Shown here: in pieces, positions 1 through 11,209 of the stretch
Position numbering within the stretch: position 1 is the stretch's first letter
Layout: every line of letters starts with the position of its first letter
DNA from: Azadirachta indica
Lineage: Eukaryota > Streptophyta > Magnoliopsida > Sapindales > Meliaceae
DNA length: 64,000 bases
Direction of reading: 5' to 3'
Assembly (NCBI GenBank): GCA_022749755.1
Contig: CM040453.1
Coordinates: 16,935,368-16,999,367, forward strand
The notes under the pieces: model-generated
Seen by the model: only the letters and a program-made list of their open reading frames with translations
What the model was told of the DNA's origin: nothing
Database searches by the model: none
Program-made: the position numbers and the translations under genes

Positions 1-771
1 ATTGGGTGCCTCACCACTAACATCCTCTCTTGCAGTGGTATCCTCATCACAATAATTCATTCTACTTCCTTCCCCGTAACAATATGTTCTTTGCATAGAT
101 AGTTGATTGTCAAAATAGTCATGAGTAGAATCTTCATTATATGGGGGCAGTGAGCATACACCATAATTAACTTGCCTTTCATGACAGGGCATTGAAAGGT
201 AAGGTACCTCTTCGAAGTGAAATTCACTGTGATCTTGAGAATTTTGTTTACCATCTCCCAACATGTTATGGTCTAATGGTGTACAAGTTGGTGGGTCTAC
301 ATTGTTAAAGCGATTACTGCCCCTAGAAGAAACAAATGGATGAGCATGTGATTCTCGAATTATATCTTCAAAGGTAGTAGGTCGCATCATTCTAGGTTCT
401 TCAGATTCTATTACTTCTGTACCAACAATGCGGTCCACAGTTATATACAAAGGAGTCGAACCACCCAATCGAGAATTATTGGCATTAAACAAATGCACTA
501 GAGACAACAGATGATGGCCATCGATTATATCAGCTAGAATAAGTGCAGTGGACAAGTCACCATACTCTCTATACTTCAGCTTTATACAAATTTTGAATTC
601 TCTTCGATTTATCCGGAGTTGCGTATATATCATGTATGCTAGATTTTGGTAGTTAGAATTTCTTGTTACAGCAATAAGTCAAACTTTTCCACAAATATAT
701 TTATGAATACCATCGTCAAGTGTTTCCCACGAACTGTCATAGTGAACTGAAAATGTTACTAAATCTTCCAT
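1..771 (-). pseudogene. Mutator-like (MULE) transposase, N-terminal part, broken
   Basis: Read on the minus strand from an ATG at 771-769, the frame is open to the left edge except for one in-frame TGA at 681-679 (codon 31), so about 256 codons are visible. The start MEDLVTFSVHYDSSWE, followed by a predicted beta-rich stretch ending in LYITV, resembles the PB1-like N-terminal region of plant MuDR-type transposases, which precedes the DDE catalytic core and the SWIM zinc finger. Neither of those is in the window, because the gene continues off the left side. An acidic, Ser/Asn-rich linker follows, as in the family. The TGA suggests a dead copy; readthrough or an unrecognised intron is less likely. 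The family call rests on recalled resemblance only. Confidence 0.6.
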
Positions 772-844
772 ACCTATGCAAATACATAAGAATTCAATAT
801 TATTATAATATAAAAATACACCAAAAATATGTAATGTTTACTCA

Positions 845-1605
845 CCTATTATTTTTCCTAAGATCATTTTTCGGGTAAAGCGAAAATTTTTCAAGCAAGG
901 CAAAACCTTTCGGGTAAGGCAAAATTTGGCCTTACCCAACAAGTGGTCTTCGACTAAGGTAAAATTTGGCCTTACCCAATAAGTGGTTTTCGAGTAAGGC
1001 TAAATTTATTTTTAGGTAAGATAATTTTTCGGGTAAAACAAAATTTGGCCTTACCCAACAAGTGGTTTTCGGGTAAGGCCAAATTTTGCCTTACTTGAAA
1101 ATCACTTGTTAGGTAAGACGAAATTTGGCTTTACCCGAAAAGTGGTTTTCGGGTAAAATCAAATTTGTTTTTGGGTAAGACAACTTTTTGGGTAAGGTTA
1201 AATTTGGTCTTACTCAACAAGTGATTTTTGGGTACTTGTTGGGTAACGCAAAATTTTGCCTTACCCAAAAAGTGGTTTTCAGGTAAGACCAATTTGTTTT
1301 TGGGTAAGATAACTTTTCAGGTAAGGTTAAATTTGGTCTTAGCCAACAAGTGATTTTCGGATAAGGCTAAATTTTGTCTTACCCAACAAGTGGTTGTCTT
1401 ACTCAAAAATTACTTTTTAAATAAAAGCATATTTTGCCCTACCCTAAAATTATATTTTTAGGTAAGGCTACATTTTTTCTTACCCGAAAAGTGTTTGCCT
1501 TACCTAAAACTACTTTTAAGGTAAGGACAAATTTTGTCTTACCCCAAAAATGATTTTAGGGTAAGCAAAATTTAGCCTTACCCAAAAAGTGGCTTTAGGT
1601 AGAAA
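845..1605. repeat. palindromic minisatellite built on GGTAAGGC..GCCTTACC
   Basis: A run of imperfect units combines GGTAAGGCAAAATTTGGCC and its complement GGCCTTACCC with a linker like AACAAGTGGTTTTCGG. The motif recurs in both orientations more than ten times at a spacing of roughly 40-80 bp, so the array is tandem and internally palindromic. One nearly perfect 26-bp palindrome is at 1241-1266. The array ends near 1605 in ordinary AT-rich DNA. It lies just upstream of the Mutator-like reading frame and may belong to that element's 5' region. No coding potential is seen. Confidence 0.8.
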
Positions 1606-2189
1606 AACTCATGACTCAAAAACTAGTAAACACCTTTATATCCTTAAATCAATCATTATCTTTGCATTTATACAATAATCAGTTAACTTAATTTAAATAC
1701 TAAATGAATTACTTTCTACTATTTAAATAAGATTGAATTACAAATCCTAATTTGAGGAAGGATTGAACATTTTTAATTCACACATAAAACACATACGTAT
1801 ATGGTAAAACAAATTACTTAATGTAGGTGTCCAATATTGTGCCGTCAAAACTACACTATTGCTATACCGTCTACTACCGTGGTTGGTAAGAGATATGAGT
1901 TTGAAAAGAGAAAAGTTTAAGTTTATGAGAGTTTGATTTTGTTAAAGTACAGAGTAATAAAAAAGTGAAAAAAGTGACTTTCATAAAAATAAAATGAAAG
2001 TGGGCTATTAAGGGCAATTTGGTCTGAAAAATATATTTTGGATTAGATTGGTAAAATTTTTTAATAATAGACTATTTACGTAAACTCAAAACAAGTTAAG
2101 GCTAGTTTGGAAAATTTCCCTATAAACAATGTAAAACATATAATTCCATAAAAAAATATTCCATAAATTGTTGTGCTTGCGTATTTTAC
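1606..2189. other. AT-rich non-coding stretch
   Basis: No reading frame or recognisable family. A GC-balanced patch near 1830-1900 could be leader sequence of the Mutator-like element, but nothing supports a gene. Confidence 0.5.
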
Positions 2190-2365
2190 GGGTATTGTTT
2201 CAAAGGACCGCCACTCCAAAAACTAACCATACGTGCTTTATGGGCATTATTCTTAAGGATCGTCAACCTATCAAAAACGATCTTTAGAGACATTAATCCC
2301 AAGGACCGTCACCCTAACAGAAACGACCTTTAGGGACATTATTCCCAAAGACTGTTGCCCCAAAC
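2190..2365. repeat. tandem repeat, about 4 units of 46-52 bp
   Basis: Units start near 2190, 2242, 2287 and 2333. Each carries GGGACATTATTCCCAAGGACC-like sequence followed by GTCACCCT and AAACGACCTTTA. Units 3 and 4 are the most alike; unit 1 has diverged. Non-coding. Confidence 0.7.
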
Positions 2366-3369
2366 ACCGGTGTCATGTCATAATAACAACTATGGCCATC
2401 ACATTCTCGGTTATCAATTCATTTCACAACATTTCCATACAAACCTTATGTTTATAAAAATATAACGCGTGTTGATATAATTTTCTCACTGTATTTATAA
2501 ATTTAACGTTCATATAAAAATTACTATTTAAATCCGATTCGAAAAATAATTAATTGGATCAATACGTGATGATTCAGAAATTTTATATACATTTATCAAA
2601 ATATCAACTGTAATTAAACACCTTACTTTTTAATTTTAAAACCAAAATCCACCAAATGCATATAAATATATACCTGGTAAACATATTACAAAGGTATTGT
2701 TCTGTCCGCTTCCCTATCCCCTTCAAATCACTTCCTAATATCAATTTAACAATATTAATAAATAATGATCCAATAATAATAAATGATGCTTCAAAGCTCA
2801 TTATCTAAAAAATATGTACATATATATATATATATACTCAGACATTTAAATATATATATATATTAACAGTTTAAGTTATTTATAATAAAATTATGTAAAT
2901 AATTTACTAAACTTGAAATCCAAAATTAATTGTTAAGAATTAGACACTAACTGAACATGTCCTCCTCTTTTCTCTCCTTTCTTCACTCTTTGTTTCTAAT
3001 TGAAAAGAAAAAAATGAAAGTTTATATATATATATATATATTCATCGCCTAAATCAACCTGTTTTGTCTAATTATTTAATACTTTATTTCATTTTTAACA
3101 CTTGCCACTACCTACTTCACACACGTATTGCCCAAATTTTTAAATTGAAACACATGACCTCCCAATTTCAATCAAACCCTTCAACTTTTCTTTTTATATT
3201 TTTAACTACAACAAAATTTATATTATCCAATAATTCTATTATTTTAAAGTCATAAATATATTCGTCCTAATCAACATTTTTTTTTAAATAAATATATCTG
3301 TCTTATAAATTCTAAACTGCTATGTCCTCATATAATATAAAGTAGACATATCCAACATGTTTATTCTAA
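2366..3369. other. AT-rich intergenic DNA with TA microsatellites
   Basis: No supported gene. Simple TA repeats lie at about 2816-2836, 2851-2863 and 3024-3041. The short open frames here have no family resemblance. Confidence 0.5.
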
Positions 3370-4016
3370 TTAAAGCAAGAACTTAGGGTATTACATCGAC
3401 ATTGGAATAGCATCAAACATATTTTTCGTTACCTTCGTGAAATAACAAATTTGGGATTATTCTATTCCATTGAACCAATGAAGAATCTAAGGCTTGTTGA
3501 TTATACAGATGTTAGTTATCTTTCTCATCCTCATAAAGCTCAGTCACAGACAGGTTATATCTTCACATATAACAATATAGCAATCTCATGGCAATCCACG
3601 AAACAAACTTATTGCTACCTCCTCTAATCATTTTGAGATTCTAGCATTACATTAAGAAAGTTAGGAATGTATATGGTTAGATATGTCATCCATCACATTC
3701 AGAGTACATGCAACTTATTTTCTACTACAGATGTTCCAACCATAATATCTGAAAATAATGCTATTTGCATTACACAAGTTAAAGAAGAATAAATCAAAAG
3801 TGACTAAATAAAGCATATCTCACCAAAGTTCTTCTACATTCATGAGCTCTAGCAGAACCACCAAATTGATGTCAAACAGATACGTTATACTGAAAATTTT
3901 ACTGGTCTCTTCACCAAAGCATTACCTATATCAACTTTTGAAAAGCTGGTATAAAACATTGGCATGCATCGACTCTACTAGTTATCTAATTGACACAAGT
4001 TATGTTGAGGGGGAAA
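3370..4016 (+). pseudogene. Copia retrotransposon remnant, RNase H / end of pol
   Basis: Conceptual translation in shifting frames shows the end of a Ty1/Copia pol: RHWNSIKHIFRYLRE, then a YTDVSYLSHPHKAQSQTGY block typical of the RNase H domain, then AISWQSTKQT, and finally a piece resembling FTGLFTKALP near 3895-3930. Several frameshifts and stops interrupt it, for example after the AISWQSTKQT block. A polypurine tract (GAGGGGGAAA, 4007-4016) closes the coding part, as expected just before a 3' LTR. Integrase and gag are absent upstream, so only the 3' end survives. Confidence 0.85.
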
Positions 4017-4440
4017 TCTTTATCATAGGGAGCACATAAAGAGCTTTAGGAACCATATAGGGTAAATGTGCATTTTATTCTTTTTTCCTTCATCTAGATT
4101 TTATCCTACTAGATTTTACTGGCAAGTTTTAACGAGATAGTATTAAGCACATTCAACATTTGAAGATTGTACTTTTATTGTAAATGTAATTAAATTCGGT
4201 GGAATCCAAAGGGAAATTGTTATGATTTATCTTTACCGACTTTGACAATGTCCCACATCGACTAATGCATTAAAGGAAAGCAATGAAATGGAAATTGCAA
4301 AGCCTTACAAAGCTTATAGAAGGCTTGCATTTTAGTCCAAAATATTTTCCCTTTCTAACTTATTTTCGCTTAAGGTTTTATTTACATAAAGCTATATGTT
4401 TAGTTTAAATATATTACATCTTAGCAATTTATCTATAACA
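4017..4440 (+). mobile_element. probable Copia 3' LTR remnant
   Basis: This begins directly after the polypurine tract. It contains a block like CTACTAGATTTTACTGGCAA..TTTTAACGAG (about 4105-4135), which resembles the R/U5 region of many plant Copia LTRs, and a TGTCCCACATCG motif near 4250. The outer boundary is not defined because no matching 5' LTR is present in the window. Confidence 0.5.
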
Positions 4441-4777
4441 ACGTCAAAATAATTTCATTTTTGTTTTTGTTACTCAATTAAGCATTTATTAGTTCTCACA
4501 CTTGTCAAATATGAAAGAAAGAATGCCTGATATCCTGTTGCATGATTTTGGACCTAATATCTAATTATCTCTATTCTTGGATTTTGTTACTTTTCGAGAG
4601 CATTTATGAATTTTTCCTTTTAGCTGTGTCAAAACTTTGTACAAGCAAGTTTTTAAATACATGTGTACTGTTATTGAGCAATGTACAGCTAGGTTTAATG
4701 AGTTGTTGGCCATCACCATGGACCACCACTAACCATCATGGACCACCATCTTTCGACATTCATTTATGTTATCATAA

Positions 4778-5357
4778 ATATCACTAAAATCCTTATTAAA
4801 TGTTTTATGCAATAGTACCTTTATAATCATCGTTTGAATAATCATTTGTTGTAAATTTAAAATTAAATTTTCAAGCAAAAATTCAACTTTAGATCTGTGA
4901 TGGATGGTTGCTCAAATGACAGCGATAATAGTATCATTGTGTAGAGTTTTCACTAAAGATTTATATGATATTTATGATGACTCAAACAAATAAAAGTTGG
5001 TAGCGGTGACCAATGACCAGCAATGATAGAGATAAATGATAACTGTTATCCATTTGTGCCACCGTGGAAATCATTCAAATCATTGTTGAACGCTTTATGT
5101 AATAGTATCATCTCCATTACTTTTTGAATAATCATTCATTGTAGATATAAAGTTAAACTTTTAGGTGCTAAAAATTCAATTTTAGATATATGGCGAACGG
5201 TTACTTATATAATAATGGTAATGGTACTATTGCGTAGAGTGTTCATAAGGATTTTATGGATATTTATAATAAGTTAAAAAAATGATGTTAGACAAGTGAT
5301 CAATTACGATTGATAATGGTCAATAATAGTTATGGTGGTCGACAGTTGTCAAAAATT
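4778..5357. repeat. diverged tandem duplication, period about 290 bp
   Basis: The blocks TTATGCAATAG (about 4805) and TTATGTAATAG (about 5095) start parallel stretches that share AATAATCATT..TTGTA, AAATTCAA.TTTAGAT and ATTG.GTAGAGT.TTCA at the same spacing. Two units, 4778-5067 and 5068-5357, are clearly related but diverged. No coding sequence. Confidence 0.65.
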
Positions 5358-5619
5358 CATTAGAATCAGTTGTAAAATTTTAAATCAAAATACCTAAATG
5401 CCTATAAAAAGTAACGAGTGACAATAACAGATATAATGTTAAGGAGTGATAAAATATTAGTTAAAGTTTGAGAGGGTGATAAAATATTAAACTTAAAAGT
5501 AGGGGGTATCAGGCATTCTCCTAACACAAAAAATATGACAAAATTATTGTAACTGCCTAACACTTTTTGACAAATATGAGAAATTGGTATAAGTGAAGGG
5601 AGTTTTTTTAAAAGGAAAA

Positions 5620-5790
5620 GAGGGCAATTGAATTATATTTTATTGAAGTTATAGAATCTCTCAAGTTTTGGAAGATTTATGATATATAGCCACTTAAGTT
5701 GAGGAAACACTTACCCAAGTTGTTCATCAATATTTATCTCTTCCAAGTAAAACACTTTCTTCTATCGACTCACAATTATGTATACTATTA
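5620..5790 (-). pseudogene. relic of an NLR leucine-rich-repeat exon
   Basis: The stretch GAATTATATTTTATTGAAGTT..AGTTTTGGAAGAT aligns with the plus-strand text of the LRR exon at about 36159-36310 of the large NLR pseudogene, including AATCT.TC.AGTTTTGGAAGAT and the following AACTCTTCCAA-like block. The relic covers about 170 bp, is full of substitutions and has no open frame. It is one of three such relics in the window and marks former members of the NLR family on this side of the cluster. Confidence 0.65.
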
Positions 5791-5929
5791 GTTGACTCAA
5801 ATTCTTCACAGCAATACTATAATTACTTCTAAACTTAATAGTCCAGTCAAAAATAAAATCAAAAATAAAAAGGAAGTCTGGTGGACAATGACATGGTGGC
5901 AAAGGGTAATAACATGCGGGTGCCTATGG

Positions 5930-6665
5930 TTTTCTATTAAATCAAATAAGTATATACTAGTTTATTTCTTTACATCAATTAAGTCTCTAATTTCTGTTAA
6001 AATAATTGAATTACAAGTCTATGTTACACCTTTTTTCCTTTTGGAAGTTATATATTACAGTATATACTAGTTTATTTCTTCGCATCTATTAAGTCTCTAA
6101 TTTCTGTTAAAATAATTGAATTGCACGTCTATGTTACACCTTTTTTCTTTTGGAAGTTATGTATTACACTTTTTAATCTTTGAGGTTTAAGAGTCTATTA
6201 ATAAAAACTAAAAAACATTTCAGTCATTTTAATAAAGGTTAAATGTATAAAAAAAGGACAATATATTTTAACAAATCATATAAAAACTCGGGGATTTAAT
6301 TAGACATTATTTTTGAAAAAAATCAGGTACAATTAGGTATAGGAAAAATAGTGCCCAAGTTCTTAATTATTTTATTTTCAATTAAATTAAAATATGATTT
6401 GTTCATTCCAATTAACAAGTCATTTTAATATAAAATGATTAAGTTAATCTTAGAGTATTGGATTTTCTAATTATAGTGTAAGACTATGTTGCTTAACAAT
6501 TAAGTGCATGTTTGTCATTTTAAATAAAAATTACGAGTTTTATAATTTAATGAAAAAATTATGATTTTATTATAAGAACATAAAAGTTTTAAGTACCTAA
6601 AAGATAAAATCCCATAATTTTTCATAGAAAAATGGACTATATTTGCATTCATTATCATTTTCCCA
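5930..6665. repeat. dispersed repeat, copy A, with internal 110-bp duplication
   Basis: This block matches 17870-19350 (copy B) over most of its length: TGGTTTTCTATTAAATCAAATAA at the start, TTTGAGGTTTAAGAGT in the middle, and GATAAAATCCCATAA..TTTCATAGAAAAATGGA at the end. Copy A has an extra tandem duplication: 5950-6059 is repeated at 6060-6167 with few differences. Copy A also preserves the uninterrupted sequence around 6507-6514, where copy B carries an insertion. The family is unknown. Confidence 0.8.
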
Positions 6666-6669
6666 TTTA

Positions 6670-7644
6670 TTTTTTCTTCTTTTCGATACGAAAGATAACG
6701 TATCCAGAAAAAAAAAAGGATCATGCAGGTAGAAAATTAATGTAAAGAATATTCCGGGAATCAATTTTAATTTCGTTTATTATTGTCTTACATATATATG
6801 TCAATAGTTCTAATCAATATATTATTTTGCAAACACATCTATAATGGGAGAATGGCCAATATCCCTTACAGTTTAAAAAATATCTCACTATGTCTATTAG
6901 TTAGTTCGACTAACACTAAAATCAAGTTTTTGAGAGCAATAACTAAAATAAGCTTAAATGTCTGACTTTATGAAATATATGAGTCTCATTGTACCGACAA
7001 TGGGTTCTAAACAATAGAATATGAGTCTCACAAACAATCATTTCAAATATAATAATATATAATTAAAAAACAAAAAGAGATATTGACGGATAACCTTAAC
7101 ATTTGGATTAGTAGATAAATACTTCGTTGATGTGAAGAAAGATAAATATTCTCTTCACATTTACGCAAATAGACAATATTCATTAACTTTTATTTTCTTT
7201 AATTGATCTGTTAGATTATTTTTATTCATATGTCTAAACTTTAATAAAATAATAAAATTACTAAATTTTCTTTATTTAATTATAACAATTTAGTCCTTAC
7301 TATAACACTTTTTATATTATATTAAGAACTAAATAATTTTTTTGAATTTATTATTTCAATAAAAAATTTAAAAAAATATTATTATTAAAAAAATTAAATA
7401 ACGAGTTATATCAAACTTCTGTGTTAAAATATTTGTATCCTTTTTTTTTTTTATTTAGTAATAATTTTATGTTTAATTATTGAAAAAACTCAAAATATTT
7501 TTAAAGAAAATATAATTTTGTAAATTCAAAATCATTTATAAATTTTATTTATATAAATTGATGTATCCATTTTATATTCTTATAAAATATATTTTTTATT
7601 TTTTATTTTTTTCATAAAATTTTTATTTTTTCAAAAAATATGAA
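6670..7644. other. AT-rich intergenic DNA
   Basis: No gene or known element recognised. Long A/T-only stretches are at 7200-7640. Confidence 0.5.
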
Positions 7645-8844
7645 GAGTTATTTTTAGTTTTATCTCTATATTTATTAATAATCTTCATATATGACCTAAA
7701 TATTTAAAAAAATTTCAGCAATGACCCTATTAACAGTATAACACTGTTATCTTTAATGAAAAATAATAAAAAAACATATTTACCCTTATTTTAATTAACA
7801 TTATTGTGGAAAGATGAAAATAACCTCATATAGTGTAAAGACAAAATTAACCCATGCGTGTAGTAATTAATCTATGTATTCTTTGAAAAAATTAATTAAT
7901 TATATATTATAATTAAATTAAATTAATCCATTCGAAAAGCAAGGTTGAAAAATTTATTAATTGAATAAAATAAAATAAATAAAGTAATATTCCAATATTA
8001 TCATTATCATTATTATCATTTGCTCTTGAATAGTAATTTACAGCAAATTACTGAAAAATAGAACAAGGTTGTGATTACAGACAGGATGTGGGCAAGGCTT
8101 CTATCTTCAACTAATCATTATTAACCCAATATGTAAATATTAATTAATTAAATAATTTTATTAATTCGTTCTTGGGAATCGGCTCTCTCTTTTTCTCTCT
8201 ATCTTAGATATCCCAAAATTTCCAGCAACAAATATCCACTTTGCTGCTATCCCAGAATTTCCAACAACAGTAATTGGTTTAAGATCCAAAAGCAATAAAT
8301 CAACCATAACTTGAGATAAAATACCAATAGCTAACAACATGCCTTCATCTTCCACTGCTGGCAAACTCTCAAATCCCCAAATTTTTAAACCTATTTCAAT
8401 TTCACAAACCTTAAAATTCTCTAATTAAATATAGTTCTCAAACCAAGTCTAGATACAACCGAATACAATCCTTTTTATTTAGAGAAGAAGATCCAAAAGA
8501 TTCTCAAATTGAGAACAAAAAGAGATGAGTAAGAGAGAAGAGATAAGAGAGAAAAAAGAAGAAGAAGAGAGAGAAGGAAAAGAGATAGAGAGATAAGAAA
8601 ATTGGGGGAAAGATAAAAATTGTAATATTATTTTATTTAGTAAATTTAATTGTGTGAAATTATTAATTTAACCTTAAGTTAATTTTTTATTTTATAAATA
8701 ATTATAGTATTTTAGTTTTACCCTTGATACCGTTAAATATAACAGTGTCATGCTGTTAATAGGGTCGTTGTTGATGATTTTTCAAAAATTTAGATTATAT
8801 GTGAAAAGCGTTAACAAATTTAAGAATAAAAGTAAAAATAACTC
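7645..8844. mobile_element. 1.2-kb element with long terminal inverted repeats (Mutator-like?)
   Basis: The left end GAGTTATTTTTAGTTTTAT (7645 on) is the reverse complement of the right end ATAAAAGTAAAAATAACTC (to 8844). The inverted match continues inward for roughly 110-150 bp, including GACCCTATTAACAG at about 7722 against CTGTTAATAGGGTC at about 8753. Flanking 9-mers AAATATGAA and AAATAATAA agree at 7 of 9 positions, in keeping with a degraded Mutator-type 9-bp target duplication. No transposase is present. The interior holds a more GC-balanced, CT/GA-rich segment (8160-8600) with a 67-codon open frame on the minus strand, possibly a captured gene piece. Classification is inferred from the structure. 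Confidence 0.6.
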
Positions 8845-8849
8845 AAATA

Positions 8850-9210
8850 ATAATGTATCAATTTGTACAAATAAATTTATATGAAAATTAGTACAACTAC
8901 TCTTTTTTATAAGAAAAGAAGTTTAATTTATAATATTTTTAAACTAATTATTCCTAATTCAACTCAAGATGATACACAAGAACTTCCAAATATCATACAT
9001 GATATTCGATTAGTGGTTGTTAGCGCACTTTCCACATTGTTTTAATAATAATTATAATTTTATATTTTCTAAAATAATGTTCGAAAAAAATGTATATCTT
9101 TCTGAAAGTTACATTCAATGTTTTCTTATATCAAGAGATACCCGTCATGTTTGCCAAATCCATGAATACTCCGATAGTTGGCAATTTGGATTTAGTCAGG
9201 AAAATTGTCC
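8850..9210. other. non-coding spacer between two inverted-repeat elements
   Basis: Two overlapping short open frames lie in the plus strand at 9017-9287, with no family resemblance. The second half runs into the left arm of the next element. Confidence 0.45.
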
Positions 9211-11206
9211 AAGAAATTGAATTTCGAACGATTTTGTCCCTCGTACTCTATCGCCATGTTTTATTCCTAATCTCAAATAAACCCTAAACTCTTATTGTTA
9301 TTTCTCCCAAATCCGAGGTCTTATTTTACCTAATCTATTCCTAAATTCTTGTTATCAAATAAAGTTTTTCTAATTACCTAATTGTCCCATCACAACTCTT
9401 AGTTAAGAATTTTTAATTTTGTTGGTTTAGATTTTTAAAAATATGAAAATTGAAAAAATGTATATTTTTTTGAGATTTTGTCAATACAGTAGTAAGAACA
9501 ATATATTAAGGTGTGATTCTTTATCGATCCAGAGGCATTGATGGATATCATAATGCCTATGTATTTAATGATATCTCATTAAAGGATGAGGATTGATTTG
9601 CCAAACGATGGGGTATCATTCACAAATGTTCATCAACTTGAGAGCCGGGATTGTGGGATTTAAATTTAAGATCATAAAGTATTTGGGACTACATCGAATG
9701 ATTATTATAGACAATCTGTCTCATATATGTATATGTTACATGTTGGTTGTTTATTAATTTTCATGTGTAATAATATTTATTGAAATGGAAAAAAAGGAAC
9801 ATGAGTATTCTCATGAACCCAATACTTGTTAACATTGCAATCGAGACTCACTCACAACTAATAGTGAGTCTCTACTACTACACATACTCATTGTAACTCA
9901 TCTACAACCTTGATAACATTCTAAATTCAAAAATCTAGTATAATATATATCCAAACATATAAATCACACCTCAATATTTGTCAAAGAGGAAAATTGAAGA
10001 TGAATCACGAGAAGAAGTCAAGAGGAGAGGAAAAGTTGGAGGATGTGTTTGAAAATGGTGTGTTTTAGATCAATGGTGTGGGTTTAAAGCGATAAGAGTA
10101 TGATGATTGTGTGCATGTTTGGCTTTAATTTAATCATTTTATTGGATTTGTGATAATTTTGATTATGTGAGATCGAATTTAATCTGTTAATTGTGAAGAT
10201 CGATACCAGTGATCCGTAGTTATTGAGTTGAATCTAAATTAATCAATTTTTTGCTTGTCTCGGTTGATGTATCCAGATTTTAGGAGGATGTTAATTAATC
10301 GATTTATTTATTTTCTTGTATCATTTTGTATTAATCTCTTTGATTTATCTACATTTTGATTCAAAGTTTATCCTTTTGATTCTAAGCTTTCGATTTAGTA
10401 AATAATTAAATTATTTCAATTTAGTTTAATTACGGTTTAATTTTTACATTAAAATAAAAAAATTATATAAATTAAAATGATTTTAAATTAATTTATTATT
10501 TAAATATTTGTAAATTTAAATATGCATATAATTATTAATTTATTAAATATAAATATTGTGATAAATTAATTAAAATTTACAAATGATATTAATTAAATGA
10601 AATAAATGGTATTATATTATTTTTTAAACCTTAAATGTCAAGAAATTGGGGCCCCATCTTGTAATGTAGTAGGTCCTCTTTGTTCCCTCAAGGGTAGTTA
10701 AGTAAAAGGGTCTTAAAAATTAGTTTTCTCCGTTAATTCAAGTAACGATAGGATGGAAGGAGCTATTTTAGAAATAGTAGGGAGGTATTGGGTAATTAAA
10801 TCAAATCAAAGGGGGAATTGGCTATATTTTTCCTCTCCGTATTGTTCTCGCTATTGCATTGACAGCGTCTAAAAAAATATACATTTTTCAAATTTTCACA
10901 TTTTTCAAAATTCCAAACCAACAAATATGAAATTCTTATCTAAGTGTTATGATTGGAGAATTAGGCAATTAAAAAAAATTCTATTTGATAACAAGAATTA
11001 GGAATAAATTGAGTAAAATAAGATTTAGGCTTTAAGAGAAATAAGAATTTAAAGAATGAGGAATAGATGGGGTAAAATGATATTTAAGCTTTGCGAGAAA
11101 CAAGAACAGGGTTTAAGATTTATTTGGCGAGTTGGAAAACAGGGAGACCGGGGACAAAACATGGGGTTACTTGAATCTAAGGGGTAAAATCGTGTGAAAT
11201 TAAGTT
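9211..11206. mobile_element. 2-kb element with roughly 300-bp terminal inverted repeats
   Basis: The left arm (about 9211-9513) and the right arm (about 10840-11206) are reverse complements. Examples are ATTTGATAACAAGAATTAGGAATA (right) against its complement near 9335-9360, and AAAAAAATATACATTTTTC-like sequence at both inner parts. Arm identity is moderate, so the element is old. The interior (9514-10839) has no transposase or recognisable gene; it contains a perfect 10-bp hairpin at 9842-9871. The long arms suggest a Mutator-like or foldback element. Exact ends and a target duplication could not be fixed. Confidence 0.6.
9842..9871. other. perfect 10-bp stem hairpin
   Basis: GAGACTCACT (9842-9851) and AGTGAGTCTC (9862-9871) are exact reverse complements around a 10-base loop. 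No U-tract follows, and nothing suggests a terminator or small RNA gene. Confidence 0.6.
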
Positions 11207-11209
11207 TTT

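Noticed and set aside
845..1605. CRISPR array
   Set aside because: Repeats are degenerate, palindromic and alternate in orientation, without unique spacers; the DNA is plant nuclear.
9842..9871. Perfect hairpin as a terminator or microRNA precursor
   Set aside because: The stem is only 10 bp, has no U-tract and lies inside a transposon-like element; plant microRNA precursors are longer.
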